NCBI RefSeq assembly: GCF_002435945.1
Contig: NZ_DIXC01000048.1
Location: forward strand, 1 to 27,057
From: Mesotoga sp. UBA6090
GTDB taxonomy: Bacteria > Thermotogota > Thermotogae > Petrotogales > Kosmotogaceae
Length of the DNA stretch: 27,057 nt
Direction: 5' to 3'
This document shows, piece by piece, positions 1 to 7,446 of the stretch. The position numbers and the translations under genes were made by a program. Positions within the stretch are counted from its first letter, which is position 1; each line of letters opens with the position of its first letter. The notes beneath the pieces were generated by a model. It ran no database searches and was not told where the DNA came from. It was given only the letters and a program-made list of their open reading frames with translations.

Positions 1-610
1 GTCTTACAAGAACCTCTCTTATCCACTGGTGACCCTGACCGGATGGCTGCATAGTCAGGCCTTCCTGAATTATGTTGCCCTTGTTGTCATACTTTGTGAG
101 CTTCTTTGCAAATTCAACCATCTCTGCGAAAGTCGTTGGTGGAGCCTCAGGATCGAGACCAGCTTCTGCAAAGAGATCCTTGTTCCAGAAGAGTGCGAGG
201 GACCTTACAGCAGTCGGAAGGGCGTATGGGATCCCGTCGAACTCGATTCCTTTGGAGACGAACGGGAAAAACTCACTGCTGAGATATTCGGGAGAGAATT
301 CCGCTTCGGGAAGAGGAACAAGGTATCCAGAAGTGACGTAAAGTGGAATCCATCCGTAGAAGAGAGTGAGAACATCCGGCCCGACTCCGGCAGGAACAGA
401 TACCGCGACCTTTTCGTTGAAATTCTCGTAAGGGAAAGTAACGTGCTCTACTTCAATTCCCGGATTCTGTTTTTCGAACTCTTCGATCAGCTGATCCACC
501 AGTTTCACTTTCGTTTCATAATAGTACTGCCAGTAAGTTATTTTTACTGCACCGGCAAAACCGGCAAAGACAACCGAAAGTACCAGCAATAATAACAGTG
601 CTCTTTTCAT
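1..610 (-). CDS. ABC transporter sugar-binding protein (3' end outside window)
   Basis: The frame is open from an ATG at 610 to the window edge, giving 203 codons of a longer gene (the family is usually about 400-430 residues). The product starts with a signal peptide (MKRALLLLLVLSVVFAGFAG), followed by the N-terminal lobe of a family 1 extracellular solute-binding protein: KITYWQYYYE, then a GPDVLTLFYGWIPLYV segment and the IPYALPTAVRSLALFWNKDLF stretch around residues 128-148 that is typical of carbohydrate-binding members. A strong GGAGGTGG ribosome binding site lies just upstream. The gene starts 31 bp after the ROK regulator stop, so the two are probably cotranscribed and the permease genes should follow to the left of the window. 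It would deliver a sugar to an inner-membrane ABC permease. The substrate cannot be read from the sequence. Confidence 0.9.
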   Translation of the reverse strand, partial: MKRALLLLLVLSVVFAGFAGAVKITYWQYYYETKVKLVDQLIEEFEKQNPGIEVEHVTFPYENFNEKVAVSVPAGVGPDVLTLFYGWIPLYVTSGYLVPLPEAEFSPEYLSSEFFPFVSKGIEFDGIPYALPTAVRSLALFWNKDLFAEAGLDPEAPPTTFAEMVEFAKKLTKYDNKGNIIQEGLTMQPSGQGHQWIREVLVR

Positions 611-630
611 TTACTACCCACCTCCAAAAT

Positions 631-646
631 TGTGATGTAGCTCACA
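631..646. promoter_or_regulatory. CRP-consensus-like palindrome
   Basis: TGTGATGTAGCTCACA matches the cyclic-AMP receptor protein consensus TGTGA-N6-TCACA in all ten conserved positions. It overlaps the stop codon of the ROK gene and lies just ahead of the ribosome binding site of the solute-binding protein gene, which is an awkward place for an activator site. It may be a chance match or an internal regulatory site. Confidence 0.25.
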
Positions 647-1778
647 CTTCCATGAAGACTTTTCTTTGAACATTGCACACAGCTCCTAACGAAACCCCCA
701 TTTCACCAAGTTCCCCACGCTTAAAAGTCACGCGTTCCAGTATTTCAGCGGGAACGGTTTTCTTCAGTACAGGCATTATTAGACTGAGTATCCTGTCGTA
801 TTGGTTGTAACCGATTCCACCGGTTATGACAACAACATCTGGATCAAGCAGTGTGATGACATTCGCGATAACCACGCTCAGGTGCTCACAGGCCACCGTA
901 ACTATCTCTTTGAATCTCGGATTTCTGTCTGAATGATCAAACATCTGTGCGACCGATGGTTCGTTTTCGAATTCTGAAAGAAGCTTTTCAAATGCGTATC
1001 CCGAGAACCAGCTTTCAAGACTTCCAAATACGAAGCTCAAGTTCTTCTCTCTGCTCCAATCGGTTATCATGTATCCTATCTCTCCAGCAACTCCGCTTGA
1101 TCCTTCGTAAAGCTCGTTGTTTATGATCAATCCTGCACCCGTCCCCGTGCCGAGAGCGGTCAGAAAAACGTTCCTACATCCTCTTGCAGCTCCTGCCCAC
1201 AGTTCCCCCAAAGCGTTAAGTGTAACATCGTTCGCAACGAATGTCGGAACCTCGAATTTCTCTTCGATATAACTCCGCAGATTCACTTTTCGAAGACCGA
1301 ATGCGGGCATATAGAAGATGCTTCCACTCTCTGGATCAACAGTACCCGGAACTCCGATTCCAATTCCCATTACTTTCGAGACCGGTACTTTCATCACCTT
1401 GAGTATTGACTTCTCGACAAGCTCCAGAAATGCCTTTTCGTCGGATATCGACTTTGTGGAGAACTTTACTTTTTCGACTATTTTGCCGTCAAGATCCGAC
1501 AGAATAGAGATCAGTTTGTTACCTCCGACGTCGACACCAACTACGTACTTGTAATCGGGAACGAAAGATAAGAGCATGGGTTTCTTCCCGCCGCGATTTG
1601 AACTCTCACCTTCTTTTACTTCGACTATTGAACCCTGAGAGATGAAGTTGTTCACGACGACAGATACAACTGGCTTGCTAAGGCCACTCTTCCTGGATAT
1701 GTCTGCCCTGGAAATCAGTCCCTCATTTCTGACTATTCGCATTATTTTTTCTTCAGTTTCACGTAAGCATCGACTCAC
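642..1778 (-). CDS. ROK-family transcriptional repressor (NagC/XylR type)
   Basis: The protein has an N-terminal winged helix-turn-helix (about residues 8-65, ISRADISRKSGLSKPVVSVV) and a ROK sugar-kinase-like domain (VVGVDVGGN near residue 85, ANDVTL near 185, ALGTGTGAGLIIN near 210). It is a sugar-responsive DNA-binding repressor rather than a kinase. The usual ROK zinc site (GH plus CxCGxxGC) is missing: the histidine position reads GEIGY and the cysteine loop reads FVFGSLESW. A frame-open GTG lies at 1787, but the GTG at 1778 is better: an AAGGTGA ribosome binding site sits 5 nt upstream, and the resulting N-terminus (VSRCLRETEEKIMRIV) aligns without gaps with the paralogue at 11172-12338. 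It is the first gene of an operon with the solute-binding protein. A candidate operator abuts its -10 box, suggesting autoregulation. Confidence 0.9.
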   Translation of the reverse strand: MSRCLRETEEKIMRIVRNEGLISRADISRKSGLSKPVVSVVVNNFISQGSIVEVKEGESSNRGGKKPMLLSFVPDYKYVVGVDVGGNKLISILSDLDGKIVEKVKFSTKSISDEKAFLELVEKSILKVMKVPVSKVMGIGIGVPGTVDPESGSIFYMPAFGLRKVNLRSYIEEKFEVPTFVANDVTLNALGELWAGAARGCRNVFLTALGTGTGAGLIINNELYEGSSGVAGEIGYMITDWSREKNLSFVFGSLESWFSGYAFEKLLSEFENEPSVAQMFDHSDRNPRFKEIVTVACEHLSVVIANVITLLDPDVVVITGGIGYNQYDRILSLIMPVLKKTVPAEILERVTFKRGELGEMGVSLGAVCNVQRKVFMEV

Positions 1779-1796
1779 TCGAATCACCTTTGTTTT

Positions 1797-1846
1797 GTTA
1801 AGTAGCTTAACTTACTAACATTATACATCGAATGGACTCTTATCAA
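1797..1846 (-). promoter_or_regulatory. Promoter and candidate ROK operator upstream of the 642-1778 regulator
   Basis: On the minus strand a TATAAT (1825-1820) has a TTGATA 15 bp upstream (1846-1841). Immediately downstream of the -10 box is a 23-bp element (1819-1797) that begins GTTAGTAAG and ends CTACTTAAC. Inside it GTTAAG and CTTAAC are perfect arms around a 3-bp centre. The GTTAGTA half-site recurs at 4529 and 12460 in comparable positions. Repression by steric block at the transcription start is inferred. Confidence 0.55.
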
Positions 1847-1940
1847 ATAACGGGAATACTGGTGAGCTGAGCTGAACAAAGAGCGATAAAGACAAATAAA
1901 ATCAATTATCGTTAGTTTTCTCGACATTTGATACTTTAAA

Positions 1941-1970
1941 GAACCGGGGACCTTTGGGGCCCCCGGATTC
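1941..1970 (-). terminator. Hairpin terminator after the deacetylase gene
   Basis: CCGGGG (1944-1949) pairs with CCCCGG (1961-1966) around an 11-nt loop, and GAA/TTC extends the stem past one bulged base. On the minus strand it is followed by TTCTTTAAAG. It begins 11-15 bp after the TGA of the deacetylase gene. The T-run is modest, so efficiency is uncertain. Confidence 0.6.
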
Positions 1971-1980
1971 TCTAACTGCC

Positions 1981-4464
1981 TCATTTCACCTTTGGTAAAC
2001 TCAACATATTCGCGAAGACTCTGTAGCCGCCCGGTACAAGATAATCAAGCTGCCTGTACCATACGAGCGCTGTATAGATGTATGTTCCTTCTCCGTAGTT
2101 CGCAATCAATAGTGAACCTGGCTCGATATCTTCACCGGGGTCATCGGTGTCAATCAACGGAGTGAACTCAGGAGTCCATTCATTCGGGAAGTAGAGACCT
2201 CTTTCCTGCTTCCAGCCTTCCCAATCTGAATCTCCAATCACATTCGGCCAGTTGAAGATCGGGTGATCTGGGACAAGTATCTTCATCTCTGCTTCTTCGA
2301 CTGTAACTCTGTTTCTGCTGATAGTGAAATCGAAGGGAGCCCAGCTACTATTATATTCGCCTGTCTTATGATACTGAACAAGAAGGTTTCCACCATTGAA
2401 TACGTACTCATTAAGTCGTGCAGAATTTGCCCCGATATCCGGTCTGGTTGTGGCTGCCCTCATGCCAATAACTATTGTGTCGTATTGACTGAGATCACCT
2501 GAAGCAAGATCAGCAGGACTCAATTCAGTAACATCCACTCCCATCTGTCTCAGGTACACTGTGTTTATATCCAGTCCACCATCCACATAACCAACCTTCA
2601 GATCAGCGGCAACTTTCACATCAATAACTGCAACGCTGAAGATCGAAGGCTTGTAGAGATATTTCGTTTCGATGTGAGGATATGCAATGACCTGGAAGCC
2701 TTCGTTGAAGACCTCTCCATCAACTATGGCTTCTACAACGATTTCGGATTCGCCAAGAGGTGCGTTGGCTGGAATCCTGAAATCAATCTGCATCGACTTG
2801 ATTTCGCCCTCCTTGCTCAGAGAGAATGATGTATCTTGGGTTACAATTACCCAACCGGAGGGGAGCTCCAGGTCGACTGTTCCGGAAATGGCTTCTTTCG
2901 AGTTGTTTTGAATCTTTACGGTAATCGTTTTCGTCACTGCCGAAGAAGATGCCGGAGCCATCAATCTTTCAGGATCCATTGATACAGAGACCTTCGGAAC
3001 CACTCTGACATCTGCCGTCGATTCTGTCCAGACTGATTTTCCCATCACATCCCATACCGCCACTGCGCTGATCGGATTTTCATCGAAAGCGTCAGTGTAA
3101 GCAGCATCTTCTGCGACGGTTACGTTGAACTTGGCCTGTCCGTTGGTATTGAACTTTATGGATTCGAAGACTACGCTTTCCACATCTGTCGTCCAACCCT
3201 TGGGAAGCGCCAAGTATAACTCGGCCTTGTCAACGATTTCCTGACCGAGGTTCCAGAAAGTTGCAGTGACTTCGAAGCTCTGGCCAGGTATTACCGCAGA
3301 GTCGTTGCCTGTGACAATGAGTTTTGTCGAGAAGACTTCACGAGCCGCGGCCAGGAAGTCGGCCTCTTTCATGGTTAGTCTTTCAATCAGCAATTCCTTG
3401 TTGGAGTCTGAGAGATTCGATTCCTCTGCAAATGCAATCATTTCTCTTACAAGTGACAGTCCTTCGAGAACTTCATCGCCAATTCCAGTCGGATCCAACG
3501 CATTGAATCCGGCAAGAATGGAACTTGTGATACCGTTCAATTCAAGGAGCATTCCGTCTATCTTTGCGATCACCGAAAAATCTCCTTCTATACCGTTAGA
3601 TATTGCCTTCAAGGAGAAATCCATGTGATCAAGAAATCCTGCTTCTTCCATTCCGAAAACACTGCTCAAAAGTACATAGTTTGAGTAGGCATCTCCAGGT
3701 GTTCCGAGGCTTCCGGCCATTCCCTGGCACTGGTGACTGCCACGTGCTATACGTCCTATCTGGTTGTAGGAGTAGCCAAGCATGTGATTGTACTCACCGG
3801 TATTGACTCTTATACCACCGGACCCAGCCTGATAGAACTTCTTAACCTGCCATACCTGAAGCCCTGCTTCGAGCTGTTCGGGGTACATGTTAGGATCTGC
3901 AGCTGCCAAAACAGCTTCCGGTACAAGTTCGCCGCAAGCCTGGTGATGGCCGTGACCTCCGGTCGGGGCATGTCTGCCCAGTAAAATATCCGGTTTGTAG
4001 ATTCTAATGAGTTCGACTAGATTCCCGACTATCGTTTCTCTGTCCCAGTTTGGATCGTTGAAAGTCTCTTCGGCTGTTTTCGAGTAGCCGAAATCGTAAG
4101 CGCCGAAATGCAGCTGTTTTCCTCCATCAATTACCCTTGCCGATGCCAGTTCTTGTGATCGCAAAACTCCAAGGGCATCGTAAAGTTCAGGCCCGATCTC
4201 GTTCTGACCACCTTGTCCCCAGTTTGAAACAAGGTAGTAGCTGTCGAGATGCAGTCCCTTGGCAAGATAGGCGAGCATCCCGTTGTCTTCGTCATCGGGG
4301 TGAGCACCGACCATGAATACCGTACCAAATACAGGAAGTTTCTGAAGCGCAAGTATTGTCTTTGCAAGACCTGTTTCCGGTATCGCTTCGAACACGTAGC
4401 TCTTGGCGAGACCGGTAAAAACAATCAAGCACAAAAGCACCAGTAAAATCAGACTTTTCTTCAT
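1981..4464 (-). CDS. Secreted PIG-L/LmbE-family deacetylase with C-terminal accessory domains
   Basis: About 827 residues. A signal peptide (MKKSLILLVLLCLIVFTG) is followed by a PIG-L (GlcNAc-deacetylase-like) domain with the zinc and catalytic motif AHPDDE near residue 56 and the second metal motif GGHGHH near residue 171. Family members remove N-acetyl groups from amino sugars. Residues about 385-600 form two beta-sandwich repeats of the NEW3/CARDB kind (SFEVTATFWNLG, TKTITVKIQNNSKE). The C-terminal 200 residues (VGYVDGGLDINTVYLRQMG, NGGNLLVQYHK) resemble a glutamine-amidotransferase-like (ThuA/DUF4350-type) fold. An ATG at 4470 is also in frame, but the AGGAGG is only 1 nt from it and 7 nt from the ATG at 4464, so I chose 4464. 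It is monocistronic, between its own promoter and a terminator. The substrate is not evident; an extracellular amino-sugar polymer or glycoconjugate is plausible. Confidence 0.88.
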   Translation of the reverse strand: MKKSLILLVLLCLIVFTGLAKSYVFEAIPETGLAKTILALQKLPVFGTVFMVGAHPDDEDNGMLAYLAKGLHLDSYYLVSNWGQGGQNEIGPELYDALGVLRSQELASARVIDGGKQLHFGAYDFGYSKTAEETFNDPNWDRETIVGNLVELIRIYKPDILLGRHAPTGGHGHHQACGELVPEAVLAAADPNMYPEQLEAGLQVWQVKKFYQAGSGGIRVNTGEYNHMLGYSYNQIGRIARGSHQCQGMAGSLGTPGDAYSNYVLLSSVFGMEEAGFLDHMDFSLKAISNGIEGDFSVIAKIDGMLLELNGITSSILAGFNALDPTGIGDEVLEGLSLVREMIAFAEESNLSDSNKELLIERLTMKEADFLAAAREVFSTKLIVTGNDSAVIPGQSFEVTATFWNLGQEIVDKAELYLALPKGWTTDVESVVFESIKFNTNGQAKFNVTVAEDAAYTDAFDENPISAVAVWDVMGKSVWTESTADVRVVPKVSVSMDPERLMAPASSSAVTKTITVKIQNNSKEAISGTVDLELPSGWVIVTQDTSFSLSKEGEIKSMQIDFRIPANAPLGESEIVVEAIVDGEVFNEGFQVIAYPHIETKYLYKPSIFSVAVIDVKVAADLKVGYVDGGLDINTVYLRQMGVDVTELSPADLASGDLSQYDTIVIGMRAATTRPDIGANSARLNEYVFNGGNLLVQYHKTGEYNSSWAPFDFTISRNRVTVEEAEMKILVPDHPIFNWPNVIGDSDWEGWKQERGLYFPNEWTPEFTPLIDTDDPGEDIEPGSLLIANYGEGTYIYTALVWYRQLDYLVPGGYRVFANMLSLPKVK

Positions 4465-4528
4465 TCTCATACCTCCTTTTTTCTAGCAACGGACTTACTT
4501 GGAGACGGGAACACCTAAACGAAATCAC

Positions 4529-4567
4529 GTTAGTAAACTTGCCTAACTTATTACATTGATAATTGTA
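4529..4567 (-). promoter_or_regulatory. Candidate ROK operator and -10 region of the deacetylase gene
   Basis: The plus strand at 4529-4547 reads GTTAG-TAAACTTGC-CTAAC, giving perfect 5-bp arms, and its GTTAGTAA half-site matches the elements at 1797-1819 and 12438-12460. A TACAAT candidate -10 (minus strand, 4567-4562) lies just upstream, the same arrangement as at the ROK promoters. No convincing -35 was found. Confidence 0.4.
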
Positions 4568-5189
4568 CCTTAATCACAACTCTCTAAAGAAATGAGATAA
4601 TACTAGTTTTTACTTAAGAACAAAGCCTTTAGTAGTGATTTAGTAAGAATGAAGGTTCTGATTGATTCACTATGTCTCGTTTGACTGTTGTCGTTATACA
4701 TGTATTGAAAATTGCGCATAGATGTTTTTCGTTCTCTCATTCGAAGTAGATCTTACGGTTGCCAGTCCAAAATAGAGAAGAGTTCGAGAAAGGCAGCAAG
4801 TGATTCGCCCAAATGATGGCGAATTCTAGACTTTTTAGATTTCTTGTTCCAACAAAGAGAAGATCTCCAAAGCCTACTCCCGAAGCATGAAGAGGAAGAG
4901 AAGTGTACTTCATTTTGTCAGCTCAGTGTTTTCATAGACCTCTTTTATGTTATCTTTCAGTGCTCGCTCAGTGCACTCCCATAACCATCTCAGACATTTC
5001 GAACCACATTCTGGCTCGAAGGCTTGCGGTATGTAAAACGCTCCGGAAGTTAACATTAATAACACATCACTTTGGCTTCACACCTACAGATTCTAATAAA
5101 TGGGTGCAAGTCGCGGTGATTTAATGACTTACCTTTATGAAACTCCTATTAGATCGAATAACCGCGATTCGCTTACTTCTTGTCCAACC
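4568..5189. other. Intergenic and decayed region, no gene recognised
   Basis: About 620 bp between the deacetylase promoter and the asparaginase remnant. Short open frames here show no family resemblance. The only clear structure is a small hairpin, ATTCGCC (4803-4809) with GGCGAAT (4818-4824) and an 8-nt loop, followed shortly by TTTTT; it could be a plus-strand terminator relic. The missing N-terminal third of the asparaginase gene should lie at the right end of this stretch but cannot be recognised in any frame. Confidence 0.5.
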
Positions 5190-5858
5190 ATTGGGGGTCA
5201 GAGGGCTGCCTCAATTATGGGTAGTAACGAGGCGGCAGGAGCTGTAATCAGAATAAGGAATTTCGCTCATCCTATCAGCGTGGCGAGAAAGATCCTGGAG
5301 GAAATTCCCCACCTAATGCTCTCTGGCAAGGGGGCCGAGATATTCGCCAGACTCATGGGATTCAAAGAGAAAAGCCCGGATGAGCAGCATGCAAATACTG
5401 ATAATAGAGAAATCGAAAAGCTTCCGGAGGATTATAGAGAATTTGTTCGAAAGTACTCCAAACTGCTGGCTGAACAGAGAATCTTCTCTACTTTCGGAGC
5501 AGTAGCAATCAATTCAAAGGGACACATCGTCGCCAGAGCTTCGACCGGGGGAATGTCCTACGCGTTTCCGGGAAGGGTGGGAGATACTCCCGTCATAGGG
5601 GCCGGAACTTTCGCATCGAGATCTGCTGGAGCTTCGGCAACCGGACTTGGAGAGGGAATACTGAGAGTCGGAGTGACAAGAAAGCTCGTCGAGCTCGTCG
5701 AAGGTGGCCAAGTGGTTCAGGAAGCCTGCGACTGAGTTGTCGAGATTTGTTCTGAACGAGGCTTCCAATGTGGAGTGATCGCCCTGGATGACGAAGGGAA
5801 CGCCGGTCTCTCCCATAACGGGTCTTTCGTGCCCATAATGTATTCCCGGTTTGACTGA
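5190..5858 (+). pseudogene. Isoaspartyl peptidase / L-asparaginase (Ntn-hydrolase) remnant with in-frame TGA
   Basis: The frame resembles plant-type asparaginase/isoaspartyl peptidase: RAASIMGSNEAAGAVIRIRNF, then HPISVARKILEEIPHLMLSG, the autoprocessing site STFGAVA with the nucleophilic Thr retained, STGGM, and FPGRVGDTPVIGAGTFA. The N-terminal 50-60 residues of the family are absent. A TGA at 5733-5735 interrupts the frame after QEACD. Reading continues in the same frame as VVEICSERGFQCGVIALDDEGNAGLSHNG to a TGA at 5856-5858, which is the expected family C-terminus. A CGA (Arg) to TGA change would explain the stop. With an N-terminal loss and a nonsense codon it is almost certainly inactive. 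The enzyme would have hydrolysed beta-aspartyl peptides or asparagine. Confidence 0.85.
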
Positions 5859-5914
5859 TCCGGAAGACAAAGATGGGATTCAAATGAACCAAAGGACTCT
5901 CAGCAAATTCGGGC

Positions 5915-6214
5915 TCACACATTCGCATAATAGAGGATCAGTAGACTCCTGAACGTGAGATCGTTGATTCTCCTTAATGGCGATTTCCAGTTCTCTTCAA
6001 GCGCCAAGCCTACATAAGAGTTCCAGTGAGTAAAGTAAGGATGAGGGAGCTTCTCCGCAAATCTTGCTCCGGATTTCCGGAGTACTAATCGGAGCCTGTC
6101 AATCTGTCTCTTGATCTCTGGAACTTCATTTGCAATACCCATTCTCGCAAGCAGCTCCATCCGGTGAACCACATCATCCCCCCTTTGAATCAAGCTTCCT
6201 TTCTCTACAAACAA
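5915..6214 (-). pseudogene. C-terminal fragment of an unidentified protein
   Basis: A 99-codon open frame with coding-like composition (LARMGIANEVPEIKRQIDRL, GARFAEKLPHPYFTHWNSYVG, INDLTFRSLLILYYANV). The first codon is TTG; a GTG at 6172 has an AGGGGGG 5 nt upstream and could start a short product. The pattern of a short helical repeat, then a variable loop, then a closing helix resembles the C-terminus of alpha/alpha-toroid proteins such as prenyltransferase/squalene-cyclase-like repeats, but this is weak. Nothing recognisable lies upstream (6215-6495), which suggests a truncated gene in the same decayed island as the asparaginase remnant. Confidence 0.35.
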
Positions 6215-6495
6215 ACAGACCGCTAAGTTGAACTTCGCTTGTATCAGAGGTGATTTGAGTCAGCAAGATTCTGTAAGGGTATTCTCACTTCAGGAAGGCT
6301 GAATGTTGCTCTCGACTCCACGGCAATCTAGAACCAGTGTGGCTGACTGTTAAATTCAAGAGGGACTCTACCGTTCTGTGATCGTCATTAGCGTCACCGA
6401 TCAGCCCTAATAGAGTGCCGGCAACCTATGACAAAGTGAATTCTAGCACGCCTTAATCAGCCTTCAGAGCTCTTTTCGTATGAAGAGTTTATCTT

Positions 6496-7446
6496 CTAGC
6501 CACGGGCCTTGTAGAATGAATCGAATCCAACCGCTGCCAAAATTACAAGTCCTTTGAACACATATTGAACATAAAGATCTATTCCGATCAAGTTGAAAGC
6601 ATTGGTTATCATCGTCAGCAACAACGCCCCAATGAGAGTTCTCACGACTGAACCTTCTCCCCCGGACACGCTTGTACCGCCGATTACTGCAGAAGCTATC
6701 GCATCCAGCTCATAGCCCTGGCCGGCAAGAGGCGTAACCGAAAGCAGCCTGGATGCGTAGACAACTCCTGACATTGCAGCCATTACTCCTCCGGCAACGA
6801 AGGTCAGGGTCATGTAGAAGTCGACTTTGATTCCGGAGAGTCTGGCCGCCTCTTTGTTCCCACCTATCGCACAGGAGTACCGACCGAATTTCGTCTTAAC
6901 AAGAATGAACTGACCCAGAGCTACTAGGATCAGCAGCAGAATTATTGGAAAGGGAATCGGCCCTATGTAGCCATTGCCGATGAAAGCAAACCCTTCTGAA
7001 TCGACATAAAGAGGATAACCGCCTGTATACATATAAACGATTCCTCTTATGATCGTCATAGTTCCCAGAGTGGCAATGATTGGCGGGATATGAATCTTCG
7101 AGCAAAGGAATCCATTTGCAGCTCCAAAGGCGGCACCAACTAGCAAAACGACAATCACTGCGAAGAACCAGTGCATAGAAGACTGGAGTCCAACCGCCAT
7201 AGCGGCGGAAAGAGCCAGCAGTGAACCGACCGAGATATCGAACCCGCCGCCGATAATGACAAATGTGGAGCCGATAGCCATTATACCGATTATCGAACTT
7301 TGCCTGAATATGTTTATGATATTTCTCCAAGATAGAAAGTTGGGTGTCATAAGTGAGATGACCAGCGCCAACACAAAGAATGCGATAATGATTTTGTACT
7401 TTCCTAGAAAGCTTGTCAACTTCGACTTAACAGCGGGTCCTGACAT
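6496..7446 (-). CDS. Ribose-type ABC transporter permease (RbsC family)
   Basis: A 316-residue, highly hydrophobic protein of the BPD_transp_2 family, with about 8-10 membrane segments. The signature region IGGGFDISVGSLLALSAA (about residues 65-82) and the ATPase-contact loop GGNKEAARLSGIKV (about 195-208) are typical of RbsC/XylH/MglC-like permeases. It forms the membrane channel for a monosaccharide with the ATPase encoded directly upstream. Its ATG (7446) follows the ATPase stop with no gap, and the GGTGGTGA ribosome binding site lies inside the upstream gene, so translation is probably coupled. It is the last gene of the operon; no strong terminator was seen downstream. Confidence 0.93.
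   Translation of the reverse strand: MSGPAVKSKLTSFLGKYKIIIAFFVLALVISLMTPNFLSWRNIINIFRQSSIIGIMAIGSTFVIIGGGFDISVGSLLALSAAMAVGLQSSMHWFFAVIVVLLVGAAFGAANGFLCSKIHIPPIIATLGTMTIIRGIVYMYTGGYPLYVDSEGFAFIGNGYIGPIPFPIILLLILVALGQFILVKTKFGRYSCAIGGNKEAARLSGIKVDFYMTLTFVAGGVMAAMSGVVYASRLLSVTPLAGQGYELDAIASAVIGGTSVSGGEGSVVRTLIGALLLTMITNAFNLIGIDLYVQYVFKGLVILAAVGFDSFYKARG

Noticed and set aside
29..592. 187-codon plus-strand open frame
   Set aside because: It lies opposite the solute-binding protein gene, which has a signal peptide, a ribosome binding site and family motifs; the plus-strand frame has none of these.
1784..1984. 66-codon minus-strand frame between the deacetylase and ROK genes
   Set aside because: It covers the terminator, the promoter and the operator and has no family resemblance or ribosome binding site.
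5514..5928. Two minus-strand open frames of more than 110 codons
   Set aside because: They are antisense to the asparaginase remnant, whose protein motifs are clear.
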